Assembly: GCF_035989285.1 (NCBI RefSeq) | Contig: NZ_CP108513.1 | Span: forward strand, 372,001 to 436,000 | Source of the DNA: Streptomyces sp. NBC_01235 | Lineage (GTDB): Bacteria > Actinomycetota > Actinomycetes > Streptomycetales > Streptomycetaceae | Reading direction: 5' to 3' | Length of the DNA: 64,000 nucleotides | Shown: positions 51,370 to 59,862 of the stretch, in pieces | Layout: every line of letters begins with the position of its first letter | Numbering within the stretch: the first letter of the stretch is position 1 | Position numbers and translations under genes: made by a program | The notes under the pieces: generated by a model | What the model was told of the DNA's origin: nothing | What the model saw: only the letters and a program-made list of their open reading frames with translations | The model's database searches: none

Positions 51370-53775
51370 TCAGCCGGTCGTGACGGCGGTGTCGTCGATG
51401 ACGAAGCTGGTCTGGAGCGAGGTGTCCTCGACGCCGGAGAACTTCAGGGCGACGGTGCTGCCCGCGAAGGACCCGAGACTGAAGGACTTCTGGACGTAGC
51501 CGGAGGCCGCGTTGAGGTTGGAGTACGTGGCCAGGGTGGTCGACCCGGCGGTGACCGTCAGCTTGTCGTACTGCGTGCTGGTGCTGGTCTCGGCCGTGTC
51601 GACGTGGAGGTAGAAGGTGAACGTGGTGTTGGTGCAGCCGCTCGGGATCGTCACCGACTGCGAGAGCGTGTCGGTGTGGGTCGATCCGTAGCCGTCGAGC
51701 CAGGCCTTGTACGAGCCGGTGCGGGCCGCCTGGCTGCTGGAGTTGGTGATGACACCGCTGGACGCGGTCCAGGTGGTGTTGCCCGACTCGAAGCCCGCGT
51801 TGCCCAGGAGCTGCGTCGCGGTGCAGGAGCCGCCGCCCCCGGAGGAGCTGACCGTCCAGGTGAAGGCCGCGGTGCCGGTGGCGCCGGTCGAGTCGGTCAC
51901 CGTGACGGTGGTGCTGTAGGAGCCGGCCGTGGTCGGCGTCCCGGATATCACTCCGGTGGAGCTGCTGATCGACAGGCCGGTGGGCAGTCCGGTCGCGGCG
52001 TACGTCAGGGAGCCGCTGTTGGTGCTGCTGGCGGAGATCTGCAGGGTCACCGCGGTGCCGACCGTGGCGGTCTGGCTGCCCGGGTTGGTGACCGTGACAC
52101 CCGTCGACGGGACCGTGATGTGGCTGCCGACGTTGATGCCGGCAAAGGCGTTGCCGACACCGGCGTACTGCGCGGAGCTGGAGCCGTACAGCGCCGCGGC
52201 CGCGCTGAGGGCGGCCGTGCGGGCGCCCGCGTAGTTGGTGGTGGACGTCATGTACGTCGTCAGCGCCTTGTACCAGATCTGCAGCGCCGCGGCCCGGCCG
52301 ATGCCCGCGACGGCGACACCGTCGGAGGTCGGGCTGTTGTAGGTGACGCCGTTGATGGTCTTGCTGCCGCTGCCCTCGGAGAGCAGGTAGAACATGTGGT
52401 TCGCCGGGCCCGAGGAGTAGTGCACGTCCAGGTTGCCGACGCCGGAGTACCAGCTGTCGGCGGAGCCGCCGTCCTGGCTGGGCTTGTCCATGTAGCGCAG
52501 CGGGGTGCCGTCGCCGTTGATGTCGATCTTCTCGCCGATGAGGTAGTCGCCGACGTCCGAGGAGTTGTTGGCGTAGAACTCCACTCCGGTGCCGAAGATG
52601 TCGGAGGTGGCCTCGTTGAGACCGCCCGACTCACCCGTGTAGTTCAGGCCCGCGGTGTTGGAGGTGACGCCGTGGCTCATCTCGTGGCCGGCCACGTCCA
52701 GCGAGGTGAGGGCGTGGGTGCTGCTGGTGCCGTCGCCGTACGTCATGCAGAAGCAGTCGTCGTCCCAGAAGGCGTTGACGTACGCCGTGCTGTAGTGGAC
52801 GCGCGAGTAGGCGGCGACGCCGTCGTTCTTGATGCCGCTGCGGCCGAACGTGTTCTTGTAGAAGTCCCAGGTCGTCTGGGCGCCGTAGGCGGCGTCCGCG
52901 CCGGCGGTCTGGGTGTTGGAGCCGGAGCCGGTGCCCCAGGTGTCGTCCGTGTCGGTCATCAGGGTGCCGGTGCCCGACGTGCCGTTGTTGAGGCTGTAGG
53001 TCTTGTGACCGCCACGCGTGGTGTCGTACAGCTGGTAGGTCGACCCGGACAGAGTCGTGGAGAGGCTGACCGTGCCGCTGTACTGCGTGTTGCCGGTGCC
53101 GGTCTCGACGCCCTCGTACTGGGAGAGCTTCGCGCCGGTGACGGCGTCGGTGATGACGTGCAGCTTGCTCGGCGTTCCGTCGTCCTGGAGACCGCTGACG
53201 ACCGTCTCCCAGGCGAGCTTGGGCGTGCCCTCGCCGGCCCAGATCACCTTGCGGGCGCTCTGCGCGGCGGGGTCCTTCGCGTCCAGCGCCTTGGCTGCCG
53301 TGAGGGCCTTGGTCTCGGCGGCCGCCTTGCCGTAGGTGGCGGTCGTGGACTTGACCGAGACGGTCCGGCGGTTGTTGTTGAAGGTGGTGCTCACCGTGCC
53401 GGCGGCCAGGGAGGCCGGGGGCGTGTGCACGACCAGGTCGCCGCCGAGGACGGGCAGCCCGGCGTAGGTGCGCTCGTAGCGCGTGTGCACGGTGCCGTCG
53501 TTGTCCTTCACGACGTCCTTGACGACCAGCTTCTCCTGGGCACCCAGGCCCAGGGAGTCGGCCGTCTGCGTCGTCTTCGCCTCGGCGCTCTTGATCAGCG
53601 TCGTGCGCTGGGCGGGCGTGAGGTCGGCGGGCAGGCCGCCGGTGCGCAGGGGGCTGGGGTGGGGGGCCGCGGGCAGCGCGGTCGCCGGAACCGTCTGGAC
53701 ACCGAGGGCCACGAGGGCGGCGGTGGAGAGCAGGGCCGCGCCGACCGTGGTGCGCTTGCGGGGGTTGGGTCTCAC
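51370..53775 (-). CDS. Secreted M4 (thermolysin-like) metallopeptidase with Ig-like and C-terminal beta domains
   Basis: About 801 residues. GTG 53775 has AGGAGA a few bases upstream; a longer frame to 53964 has no such site and begins outside the signal peptide. The signal is KRTTVGAALLSTAALVALGV, then an FTP propeptide with YAGLPVLGGDLVVHTP. The catalytic domain carries HEMSH at about residue 364 and GGLNEATSDIFGTGVEFYAN. After the peptidase part comes a PIG-like Ig domain (PGSQTATVGTAVTLQISASS to FTWTVSSS) and a C-terminal beta-sandwich (QLLGNAGFESGNTTWTASSG to FVIDDTAVTTG), probably for substrate binding. It is a paralogue of the partial gene at 1-1460. Confidence 0.94.
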   Translation of the reverse strand: MRPNPRKRTTVGAALLSTAALVALGVQTVPATALPAAPHPSPLRTGGLPADLTPAQRTTLIKSAEAKTTQTADSLGLGAQEKLVVKDVVKDNDGTVHTRYERTYAGLPVLGGDLVVHTPPASLAAGTVSTTFNNNRRTVSVKSTTATYGKAAAETKALTAAKALDAKDPAAQSARKVIWAGEGTPKLAWETVVSGLQDDGTPSKLHVITDAVTGAKLSQYEGVETGTGNTQYSGTVSLSTTLSGSTYQLYDTTRGGHKTYSLNNGTSGTGTLMTDTDDTWGTGSGSNTQTAGADAAYGAQTTWDFYKNTFGRSGIKNDGVAAYSRVHYSTAYVNAFWDDDCFCMTYGDGTSSTHALTSLDVAGHEMSHGVTSNTAGLNYTGESGGLNEATSDIFGTGVEFYANNSSDVGDYLIGEKIDINGDGTPLRYMDKPSQDGGSADSWYSGVGNLDVHYSSGPANHMFYLLSEGSGSKTINGVTYNSPTSDGVAVAGIGRAAALQIWYKALTTYMTSTTNYAGARTAALSAAAALYGSSSAQYAGVGNAFAGINVGSHITVPSTGVTVTNPGSQTATVGTAVTLQISASSTNSGSLTYAATGLPTGLSISSSTGVISGTPTTAGSYSTTVTVTDSTGATGTAAFTWTVSSSGGGGSCTATQLLGNAGFESGNTTWTASSGVITNSSSQAARTGSYKAWLDGYGSTHTDTLSQSVTIPSGCTNTTFTFYLHVDTAETSTSTQYDKLTVTAGSTTLATYSNLNAASGYVQKSFSLGSFAGSTVALKFSGVEDTSLQTSFVIDDTAVTTG

Positions 53776-54133
53776 TCGTTCTCCTACTGCGGCGGCCGCG
53801 GGGTACGGCCGGTGACAGACCGGGCAGACGGGTGTGCTGTCCGGGACGAGCTGAGTTGTGCGGGACCGAAATTGTGTGAAGGCAACATGCTGCTGGTGTG
53901 CGGCAGTTGGGAGGAAGAATGGCAGGATTGTCAGTTGCATGTCAGCACGACAGGGGTGCTTCAAGGGTTATCCCTCGGTGCCGGACGGGCTCGGCGCCAC
54001 CGCGCCCGGCCCGACTGTGAATGACCTGTGCGTCGACTGTCCGACAGGGTGATGGGAGGCCCAAAGGCCCCGGAACAGGCCCGGGCGATGTCGAGCTCGG
54101 CGGCGGCGAGGTCTCCCTGGCTCGGCCGACTCC
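53776..54133. other. Promoter region of M4 gene and undefined sequence
   Basis: The stretch upstream of the M4 start carries its promoter and a lower-GC patch at 53860-53960. Frames are short and unconvincing. No operator was recognised. Confidence 0.35.
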
Positions 54134-54240
54134 ATGAAGCCCATGTGGGCCAAGATCGGCGTCGCGGCGGGCGACGTCGGTGGCCAGGCCTTCGCCCTGG
54201 GCCTGGTGGACGAGGTGGCGACGCACCTGCTTCACCGAGT
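54134..54240 (+). pseudogene. Possible RibD-C/dihydrofolate reductase-like remnant
   Basis: Plus-strand frame reads IGVAAGDVGGQAFALGLVDE, which matches the (x)VxGGxxxxxAxxAGLVDE segment of dihydrofolate-reductase-like RibD-C proteins, and then goes into Arg-rich noise. Only about 30 codons are recognisable. Low confidence. Confidence 0.35.
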
Positions 54241-54275
54241 CCGCCGCCAGTGCCGTCGGCGGCGGGCCCGCCGGG

Positions 54276-54620
54276 AGACTTGACCCACGGCTTCCGGGAA
54301 ACGCTTGCCTTCACCGCTCTCTCACCCGACGGAGAGCCGGTCGAGATCGACCTGCGACCCGGCGGGCTGCTCGTCTTCGACCACGGCGTCCATGGCGTCA
54401 TTCCCGCACGTGTCGAGACCGTCGAGCCACCACGTGTCCTCTCCTGGCGGTGCCCGCAAGGGGCCGCCGGCGAAGAGCCGGACGACAGCAACGCCACCCT
54501 GGTCGAGTTCACGCTGACCCGAGACGACTCCACCGGAGGCAGCCGACTCACCCTTGTCGAGAGCGGCTTCGCGCGCCTCGGCCTGCCGGCCGACGAGGCC
54601 GCCGACCGTCTCCGCGCCTG
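54276..54620 (+). pseudogene. SRPBCC/AHSA1-family protein, internal fragment
   Basis: Plus-strand frame encodes FRETLAFTALSPDGEPVEID, VIPARVETVEPPRVLSWRCP and NATLVEFTLTRDDSTGGSRL, then LVESGFARLGLPADEA. This is the central beta-sheet region of AHSA1-type START-fold (SRPBCC) proteins. The first strands and the long C-terminal helix are missing; the frame continues into unrelated residues. Probably a deletion remnant. Confidence 0.6.
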
Positions 54621-54639
54621 TCCGCGCTGTGAGAGGTGC

Positions 54640-55030
54640 TCGGCGATCCGGTCCTGGTCGTACAGCACGAGGTCGGTGGCGTCGACGACCACGGCTCCGT
54701 CCTCCTCCTCCGGCACCGGCGCGCTTCACACGACCGACCGTGCGAACGACTCCTCGCGGGCGCGTACGGCGGCGCTGTCACCGCCGGCGAGGAAGTGCTT
54801 GTCGGGTATGGCGAGCAGCACCCGGCGGCCGGCCCGGCGGAACTCCGCGAGCCGCGCCTTGCCCGCCCGGCCCCGGTCCAGCTGGAGTGCGCTGGAGCCG
54901 AGGCCGGGGAGAGGGAGACGGTCGGCAGGAAGGGCTCGTCGATGCGGCGGATACCCAACAGCAGGCGGTCCTGGGGGTGTTCGGGGTCCGGGTCGGGGAC
55001 GAGGTCCAGGAAGGCACTGTCGGAGGTCAT
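54640..55030 (-). pseudogene. Unidentified gene broken by frameshift and stop
   Basis: From ATG 55030 the minus strand reads MTSDSAFLDLVPDPDPEHPQ and RIDEPFLPTVSLSP. A shift then continues as LQLDRGRAGKARLAEFRRAG, AIPDKHFLAGGDSAAVRARE and FARSVV, a TGA at about 54726, and the same frame resumes with VPEEEDGAVVVDATDLVLYD. Together these look like one acidic globular protein of about 130 residues interrupted twice. I do not recognise the family. Confidence 0.45.
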
Positions 55031-55124
55031 GCACCCGCCTCCTTCGCCCGGCGGCCGGCCGGACGACCATCATCGCCGGTCACCCGCCCGCGGCCACGCT
55101 CTGGATCATTGCTACGGTGCACCG

Positions 55125-56630
55125 GTGTCTGACTCCTCACGCGATACCGCCGAAGGCGCCGGCTGGGGCGACGCCGACCGAGGCGCGTACCAACAGCTCA
55201 TGCCGGGCCGGGTCGAGAAGATTTCGTGGCTGAATCCCCGGACGCTGTGGGCCGCCCGCAACGGCGTGCTGGCCTCCTGGTTCGGCGACCCGACGGGCCG
55301 GACGCGCGGCCGCCTGGTGGCGCAGCGCGCGGCGGCCGGCGCACCCGCCGACAAGGTGATCCGGCGTACGGACCCGGACACCTTCTCCTTCATGGTCATC
55401 GGCGACACGGGCGAGGGCGACGATCCCCAGTACGCCGTCGTGCCGGGCTTTCTGAGGGTGAGTCGGGGCACGTCGTTCGCCGTCGTCGCCAGTGACGTCA
55501 TCTATCCGGTCGGCAGCGCCGCCGACTACGACACCAAGTTCTTCCGCCCGTACCGCGACTACCGGGCCCCCATATACGCGATACCGGGCAACCACGACTG
55601 GTACGAGGACCTCGGCGCGTTCATGCGGGTCTTCTGCGGCGACGCCCCGCCCCTGCCCACCGAGCCCGCGCCGCGCCCTCTCACCCGGGCCTGGCTGCGC
55701 TCCCTGCTGTGGCACCGGCCGCGCGCGGGCGACGCCGAACGCCTGGCCGAGGCAAGCGAGTTGAGGTCCGATCCGGTCCAACAGGCCGTGCAGCCGGGGC
55801 CGTACTGGGCGATCGACACCGGCCCGGTGCGGATCATAGGCATCGACACCGGGCTGCTGGGCACGCTCGACGCCGGACAGGGCGCGTGGCTGCGCGAGGT
55901 GTCCCGGGGCCCGCGGCCGAAGATCCTCATAACCGGCTCACCCCTGTACGTCGACGGCGAGCACCACCCGTGCCCCATCGAAGGGGGCGGCACCGTGGAC
56001 GACATCGTCAGCGCGCCCGAGCACCGCTACGTGGCGGCGATCGGCGGCGACATCCACAACTACCAGCGCTACCCGGTGCGTCTGGCGGACGGCCGGACCC
56101 TGCAGTACGTGGTCTCGGGCGGCGGGGGCGCGTTCATGCACGCCACGCACACCATCCCCCGCGTGTCCGTCGCCGGCGTCACCGAGCAGGACTTCCGCTG
56201 CTATCCGCTGCGCGGCGACTCCCTCGCCTTCTACAGCCGGCTCTACGGGCGCCGGCTGCGGCTGCGCCGCTTCTTCGCCCTCACCGAGGCCGAGGGCCAG
56301 GCGGTCGTCGCCGAGCGGCTGGGCATCGGACCGACCCGGACGCCGGGCCCGGAGGTCCGGGTGACTCGGCGGATCCGGCTGATCGCCGGACTGCTGGGCA
56401 CCGGAAGCCGCCCGGACCGCCGCAGACGGTTCCGGCTGCCCGTGCGCAAGATCTACACCCAGCTGTTCTCGCCGAGCTCGGCGACGTACAGTCCGCCGTT
56501 CTTCAAGTGCTTCCTGCGGCTGGACGTCACGCCGGAGTCGGTCCGGCTGCGCTGCTACGCGGCCACCGGCAACCTCGCGCAGGAGCTGAACCCGCCGGTC
56601 GAGGACGAGGTCACCATCCCGCTCGGCTGA
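55125..56630 (+). CDS. Metallophosphoesterase (calcineurin-like)
   Basis: About 501 residues, start GTG 55125 with weak ribosome site. The metallophosphoesterase motifs are FMVIGDTGEGD (GDxG), VVASDVIYPVG (replacing GDNVY), AIPGNHDWYEDL (GNHD), and AIGGDIHNYQRYP (GGHxH replaced by GGDIHNYQ). The metal-binding set is therefore complete with an Asp variant. It probably hydrolyses a phosphodiester or phosphomonoester. No signal peptide is obvious; the C-terminal 130 residues are a basic beta-rich extension. It is followed 67 bases later by a flavin oxidoreductase gene. Confidence 0.87.
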   Translation: MSDSSRDTAEGAGWGDADRGAYQQLMPGRVEKISWLNPRTLWAARNGVLASWFGDPTGRTRGRLVAQRAAAGAPADKVIRRTDPDTFSFMVIGDTGEGDDPQYAVVPGFLRVSRGTSFAVVASDVIYPVGSAADYDTKFFRPYRDYRAPIYAIPGNHDWYEDLGAFMRVFCGDAPPLPTEPAPRPLTRAWLRSLLWHRPRAGDAERLAEASELRSDPVQQAVQPGPYWAIDTGPVRIIGIDTGLLGTLDAGQGAWLREVSRGPRPKILITGSPLYVDGEHHPCPIEGGGTVDDIVSAPEHRYVAAIGGDIHNYQRYPVRLADGRTLQYVVSGGGGAFMHATHTIPRVSVAGVTEQDFRCYPLRGDSLAFYSRLYGRRLRLRRFFALTEAEGQAVVAERLGIGPTRTPGPEVRVTRRIRLIAGLLGTGSRPDRRRRFRLPVRKIYTQLFSPSSATYSPPFFKCFLRLDVTPESVRLRCYAATGNLAQELNPPVEDEVTIPLG

Positions 56631-56697
56631 GGCCACCTGCGACAATCGGTGGGGACCTGCTGTACGACCGTACGTGCCGCGAACCATGGAGGAGTCC

Positions 56698-57732
56698 GTG
56701 TCGCCGACCTCACGCCCCTTGCGCAAGCTGGGCTTCCTCACCATCGGGCTGTTCGACGGGGACGACCCGGGCCGGGGACACGAGACCACCCTGGAGATCA
56801 TCGAGCTGGGCGAACGGCTCGGCTTCGACAGCGCGTGGGTGCGCCACCGCCACCTGCAGTACGGCATCTCCTCCCCCGTCGCCGTGCTGGCGGCGGCCTC
56901 GCAGCGAACCCGCCGCATCGAGCTCGGCACCGCGGTCGTCCCGCTGGGCTGGGAGAACCCGCTGCGCCTCGCGGAGGACCTGGCGACGGTCGACATCCTC
57001 TCCGGGGGCCGGCTCAACCCGGGAGTGAGCGTCGGCCCGCCGATGCACTACGACCAGGTCAAGGAGGCCCTGTACCCGGACACGTCCGGCGCGGAGGACT
57101 TCGGCTACGAGCGGGTGCGGCGGCTGCTGGACTTCGTGCGCGGCAAACCGGCGACGGACTTCAGCGGGGTCGAGGGGTTCGAGGTCTTCTCCGACCGGGT
57201 GCAGCCGCACTCCCTGGGCCTCGGCCGCCGTCTGTGGTACGGCGGGGGCAGCCTGAACTCGGCCGAGTGGGCGGGGGAGCACGGCATGAACTTCCTCACC
57301 AGCAGCGTCGTCAAGGCCGAAGGGCCGGACGACACAAGGGACTTCGCCGAGGTACAGCTCTCCCACATCCGCGCCTTCCGCGCCGCCCACCCCGACGGCG
57401 ACTCCGCCCGCGTCTCCCAGGGTCTCGTGGTCATCCCCACCGACTCCGCCTCGCCCGAACAGCGCGCGAAGTACGAGGAGTTCGCGGCCAAGCGGCTGCC
57501 CCGTACGAGGACCCCGCAGGGTCCGGCGCGGCTGCTGTTCGCCCCGGACCTGGTGGGCACCTCGGACGAGATCGCCGAACGTCTGCACGCCCACGCCGCG
57601 TTCCGTGAGATCGACGAGGTCGCCTTCGCCCTGCCGTTCACCTTCGAGCACGAGGACTACGTGCAGATCCTGACCGACATGGCGGCGAAACTGGGTCCGG
57701 CACTGGGATGGCGGCCCGCCTCCGGAAGCTGA
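56698..57732 (+). CDS. LLM-class flavin-dependent oxidoreductase
   Basis: About 344 residues from GTG 56698 (GGAGGAG just upstream; the ATG at 56686 overlaps that site in another frame). Luciferase-like TIM barrel: LGFLTIGLFDGDDPGRGHET, ELGERLGFDSAWVRHRHLQY, RIELGTAVVPLGWENPLRLA, ATVDILSGGRLNPGVSVGPP, and GRRLWYGGGSLNSAEWAGEH near the flavin phosphate site. It uses reduced FMN (or F420 in some members) to oxidise an unknown substrate. Confidence 0.9.
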   Translation: MSPTSRPLRKLGFLTIGLFDGDDPGRGHETTLEIIELGERLGFDSAWVRHRHLQYGISSPVAVLAAASQRTRRIELGTAVVPLGWENPLRLAEDLATVDILSGGRLNPGVSVGPPMHYDQVKEALYPDTSGAEDFGYERVRRLLDFVRGKPATDFSGVEGFEVFSDRVQPHSLGLGRRLWYGGGSLNSAEWAGEHGMNFLTSSVVKAEGPDDTRDFAEVQLSHIRAFRAAHPDGDSARVSQGLVVIPTDSASPEQRAKYEEFAAKRLPRTRTPQGPARLLFAPDLVGTSDEIAERLHAHAAFREIDEVAFALPFTFEHEDYVQILTDMAAKLGPALGWRPASGS

Positions 57733-57747
57733 GGACGCCGAGAATCT

Positions 57748-58743
57748 TCACCAGCGGCCCGGCTCGGTTCCCGTCACCGGCTCCGACGGCCTGCCGTCCG
57801 CCCCGACGGGGACATCGCCGGTGAGCATCACCCGGTGCATGGTGCGGGGGAAGCCGAGGTGGGCGTTGTCGCTCGGGGCGAGGTGGATGGTGGCCCGGTT
57901 GTCCCAGAAGGCCACGCTGCCGGGTTCCCAGCGGAAGCGGACCGTGTACTCGGGGCGGGTCGCCTGCGCGAGAAGCATGTCCAGGATCGCCGCGCTTTCC
58001 GCCCGCGACAGGCCGGTGATCTGCTCGACGTAGTAGCCGTTGACGTACAGCACGCGCTCGCCCGTCTCGGGGTGGACGCGTACCAGAGGATGCACCGAGG
58101 CGACCTGGTGGTCGAGGAGGTGGCGGACGTACGCGTCGTCGCCGGGGCGGGGCTGGTAGCCGACGCCGAGCCGGTGCTCGGCACGCAGCCCGGCCACGAA
58201 CTCCCGTACGGGCGCGGAGAGTCCGGCGTAGGCGGCTGCCAGGTTGGACCACGTCGTGTCGCCGCCGTAGGGCGGCACCGTCTCGGCGCGCAGGATCGTC
58301 GCGGCCGGCGGGTCGACGCGGGCGCCGTGGTCGCAGTGCCAGCCGCGCAGCAGGGTGTGGCGGCGGCGCCGCAGCCACTCCTCGTGCTCCATGCCGAACT
58401 TTCCGCCCAGTTCCAGCCGGTCGGCGGTCGTCTCGATCTCCGGGAAGTCCGGCGGCGAGGCGCTGCCGCGCCTGCGCAGCACGACGGGTTCGCCGAACCG
58501 TCGCGCGAACGCCACATGCCCGGCGTGGTCGAGGCGCTGGCCGCGGAAGAACACCACCTTCCAGCGCAGCACCGCCGCCCTGATCACGGCGACCTGGGCG
58601 GCGTCGAGGCCGGCGGCCACATCGACGCCGCCGATCTCGGCGCCGATGTGCCCGGCGACCGGCTTCACCTCCACTCCGGCCGCCCGCGCGGCCTCCTCGG
58701 CCGTGGGGTCGTCGAAGTCGGTCGCCGGGCTGTGGGTCGTCAT
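57748..58743 (-). CDS. TauD/TfdA-family Fe(II)/2-oxoglutarate dioxygenase
   Basis: About 331 residues from ATG 58743. HxD of the facial triad is in RGWHCDHGARVDPP, distal His in PRTMHRVML, and the 2-oxoglutarate-binding Arg follows. N-terminal VKPVAGHIGAEIGGVDVAAG is the usual TauD start. Such enzymes hydroxylate taurine, alkyl sulfates or other small acids, releasing sulfite or product aldehyde; the substrate here is not inferable. It converges on the LLM oxidoreductase gene (gap 15 bases), which is a plausible partner in sulfonate or alkyl compound use. Confidence 0.92.
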   Translation of the reverse strand: MTTHSPATDFDDPTAEEAARAAGVEVKPVAGHIGAEIGGVDVAAGLDAAQVAVIRAAVLRWKVVFFRGQRLDHAGHVAFARRFGEPVVLRRRGSASPPDFPEIETTADRLELGGKFGMEHEEWLRRRRHTLLRGWHCDHGARVDPPAATILRAETVPPYGGDTTWSNLAAAYAGLSAPVREFVAGLRAEHRLGVGYQPRPGDDAYVRHLLDHQVASVHPLVRVHPETGERVLYVNGYYVEQITGLSRAESAAILDMLLAQATRPEYTVRFRWEPGSVAFWDNRATIHLAPSDNAHLGFPRTMHRVMLTGDVPVGADGRPSEPVTGTEPGRW

Positions 58744-58859
58744 GCGCGCTCCGCTCGTCGTCACTCGTCCGACCCCACCCCTGCCCGGGTGTCCGGTTGA
58801 TCAATCCGCCCCCTGTCCCTGAGGCTGGGAGGACGACACAGTCGAGGGAAGGCCTCATC

Positions 58860-59690
58860 GTGATCAACATCCCGGAGCACACGCTCAACGACGGCACGAA
58901 GCTCCCGGCCCTGGGCCTGGGCACCTGGCCGATGGACGACGCGGAGGCGGAGGAGGCGGTGGCCGGGGCGCTCGGCCTGGGCTACCGGCTGCTCGACACG
59001 GCGACGAACTACCGCAACGAGACCGGGGTCGGCCGCGGGGTGGCCCGTGGCGGGGTGGCGCGCGAGGAGATCGTGGTGACCACGAAGCTGCCCGGCCGCC
59101 ACCACGGCTACGAGGAGACCCTCGCCTCCTTCGAGGAGTCCCGCCGCCGGCTCGGTCTCGAGTACGTGGACCTGTACCTGATCCACTGGCCGCTCCCCCG
59201 GGTCGACAAGTTCGTCGACTCCTGGCGGGCCATGATCAAGCTCCGCGAGGACGGCCTGATCCGCTCGATCGGGGTCTCCAACTTCACCGCCGAGCACATC
59301 GAACGGCTGGAGAAGGAAACGGGCGTGCTGCCGTCCGTCAACCAGATCGAGCTGCACCCGCTCTTCCCGCAGGACGAGCTGCGCGCCTTCCACGAGGCCA
59401 AGGGCGTCCGCACCGAGAGCTGGAGCCCGCTGGGCCGCGGCTCGGCGCTCCTGGACGACCCGGCCGTCGTCTCCGTCGCCGAGGCGCTCGGCGTGACTCC
59501 CGGCCAGGTCGTGCTGCGCTGGCACGTCCAGCTCGGCGCGGTCCCCATCCCGAAGTCGTCCAGCCCCGAACGGCAGCGCGCCAACCTCGACGTCTTCGGC
59601 TTCGAACTCGGCCCGGCCCAGCTGGCGGCGATCACGGCGCGGACACCCGAGCGCCTGGGCGGGGACCCCGAGGTGCACGAGGAGTTCTGA
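58860..59690 (+). CDS. Aldo/keto reductase
   Basis: About 276 residues from GTG 58860 with GAGGGAAGG upstream. The catalytic tetrad is visible: Asp in RLLDTATNYRNE, Tyr in the same segment, Lys in VVTTKLPGRHHG, His in LYLIHWPLP. The NADPH-binding loop PIPKSSSPERQRANLDVFGF is at the end. Related to 2,5-diketo-D-gluconate reductases. It reduces aldehydes or ketones with NADPH. Confidence 0.93.
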   Translation: MINIPEHTLNDGTKLPALGLGTWPMDDAEAEEAVAGALGLGYRLLDTATNYRNETGVGRGVARGGVAREEIVVTTKLPGRHHGYEETLASFEESRRRLGLEYVDLYLIHWPLPRVDKFVDSWRAMIKLREDGLIRSIGVSNFTAEHIERLEKETGVLPSVNQIELHPLFPQDELRAFHEAKGVRTESWSPLGRGSALLDDPAVVSVAEALGVTPGQVVLRWHVQLGAVPIPKSSSPERQRANLDVFGFELGPAQLAAITARTPERLGGDPEVHEEF

Positions 59691-59862
59691 GCCGGCGCGG
59701 GGCTGAGCACAGCGCTGAGCGCGCCCTCGGGTATCCGTCGGGCGCCTGGCCGCCAGGATCCTGTCCGTCGGGGCAGCGGAGTCTGCCCCTGCGTTCCTGT
59801 ACACGCCCTGCAGTCGGCCGATATGCAGAGGTGTACCGTCTCGCCCGCTTGGAAGGCACCTC

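Noticed and set aside
53776..53964. ATG 53964 as start of the second M4 protease
   Set aside because: The added 63 residues are unlike a signal peptide; GTG 53775 has a ribosome site and begins a standard signal.
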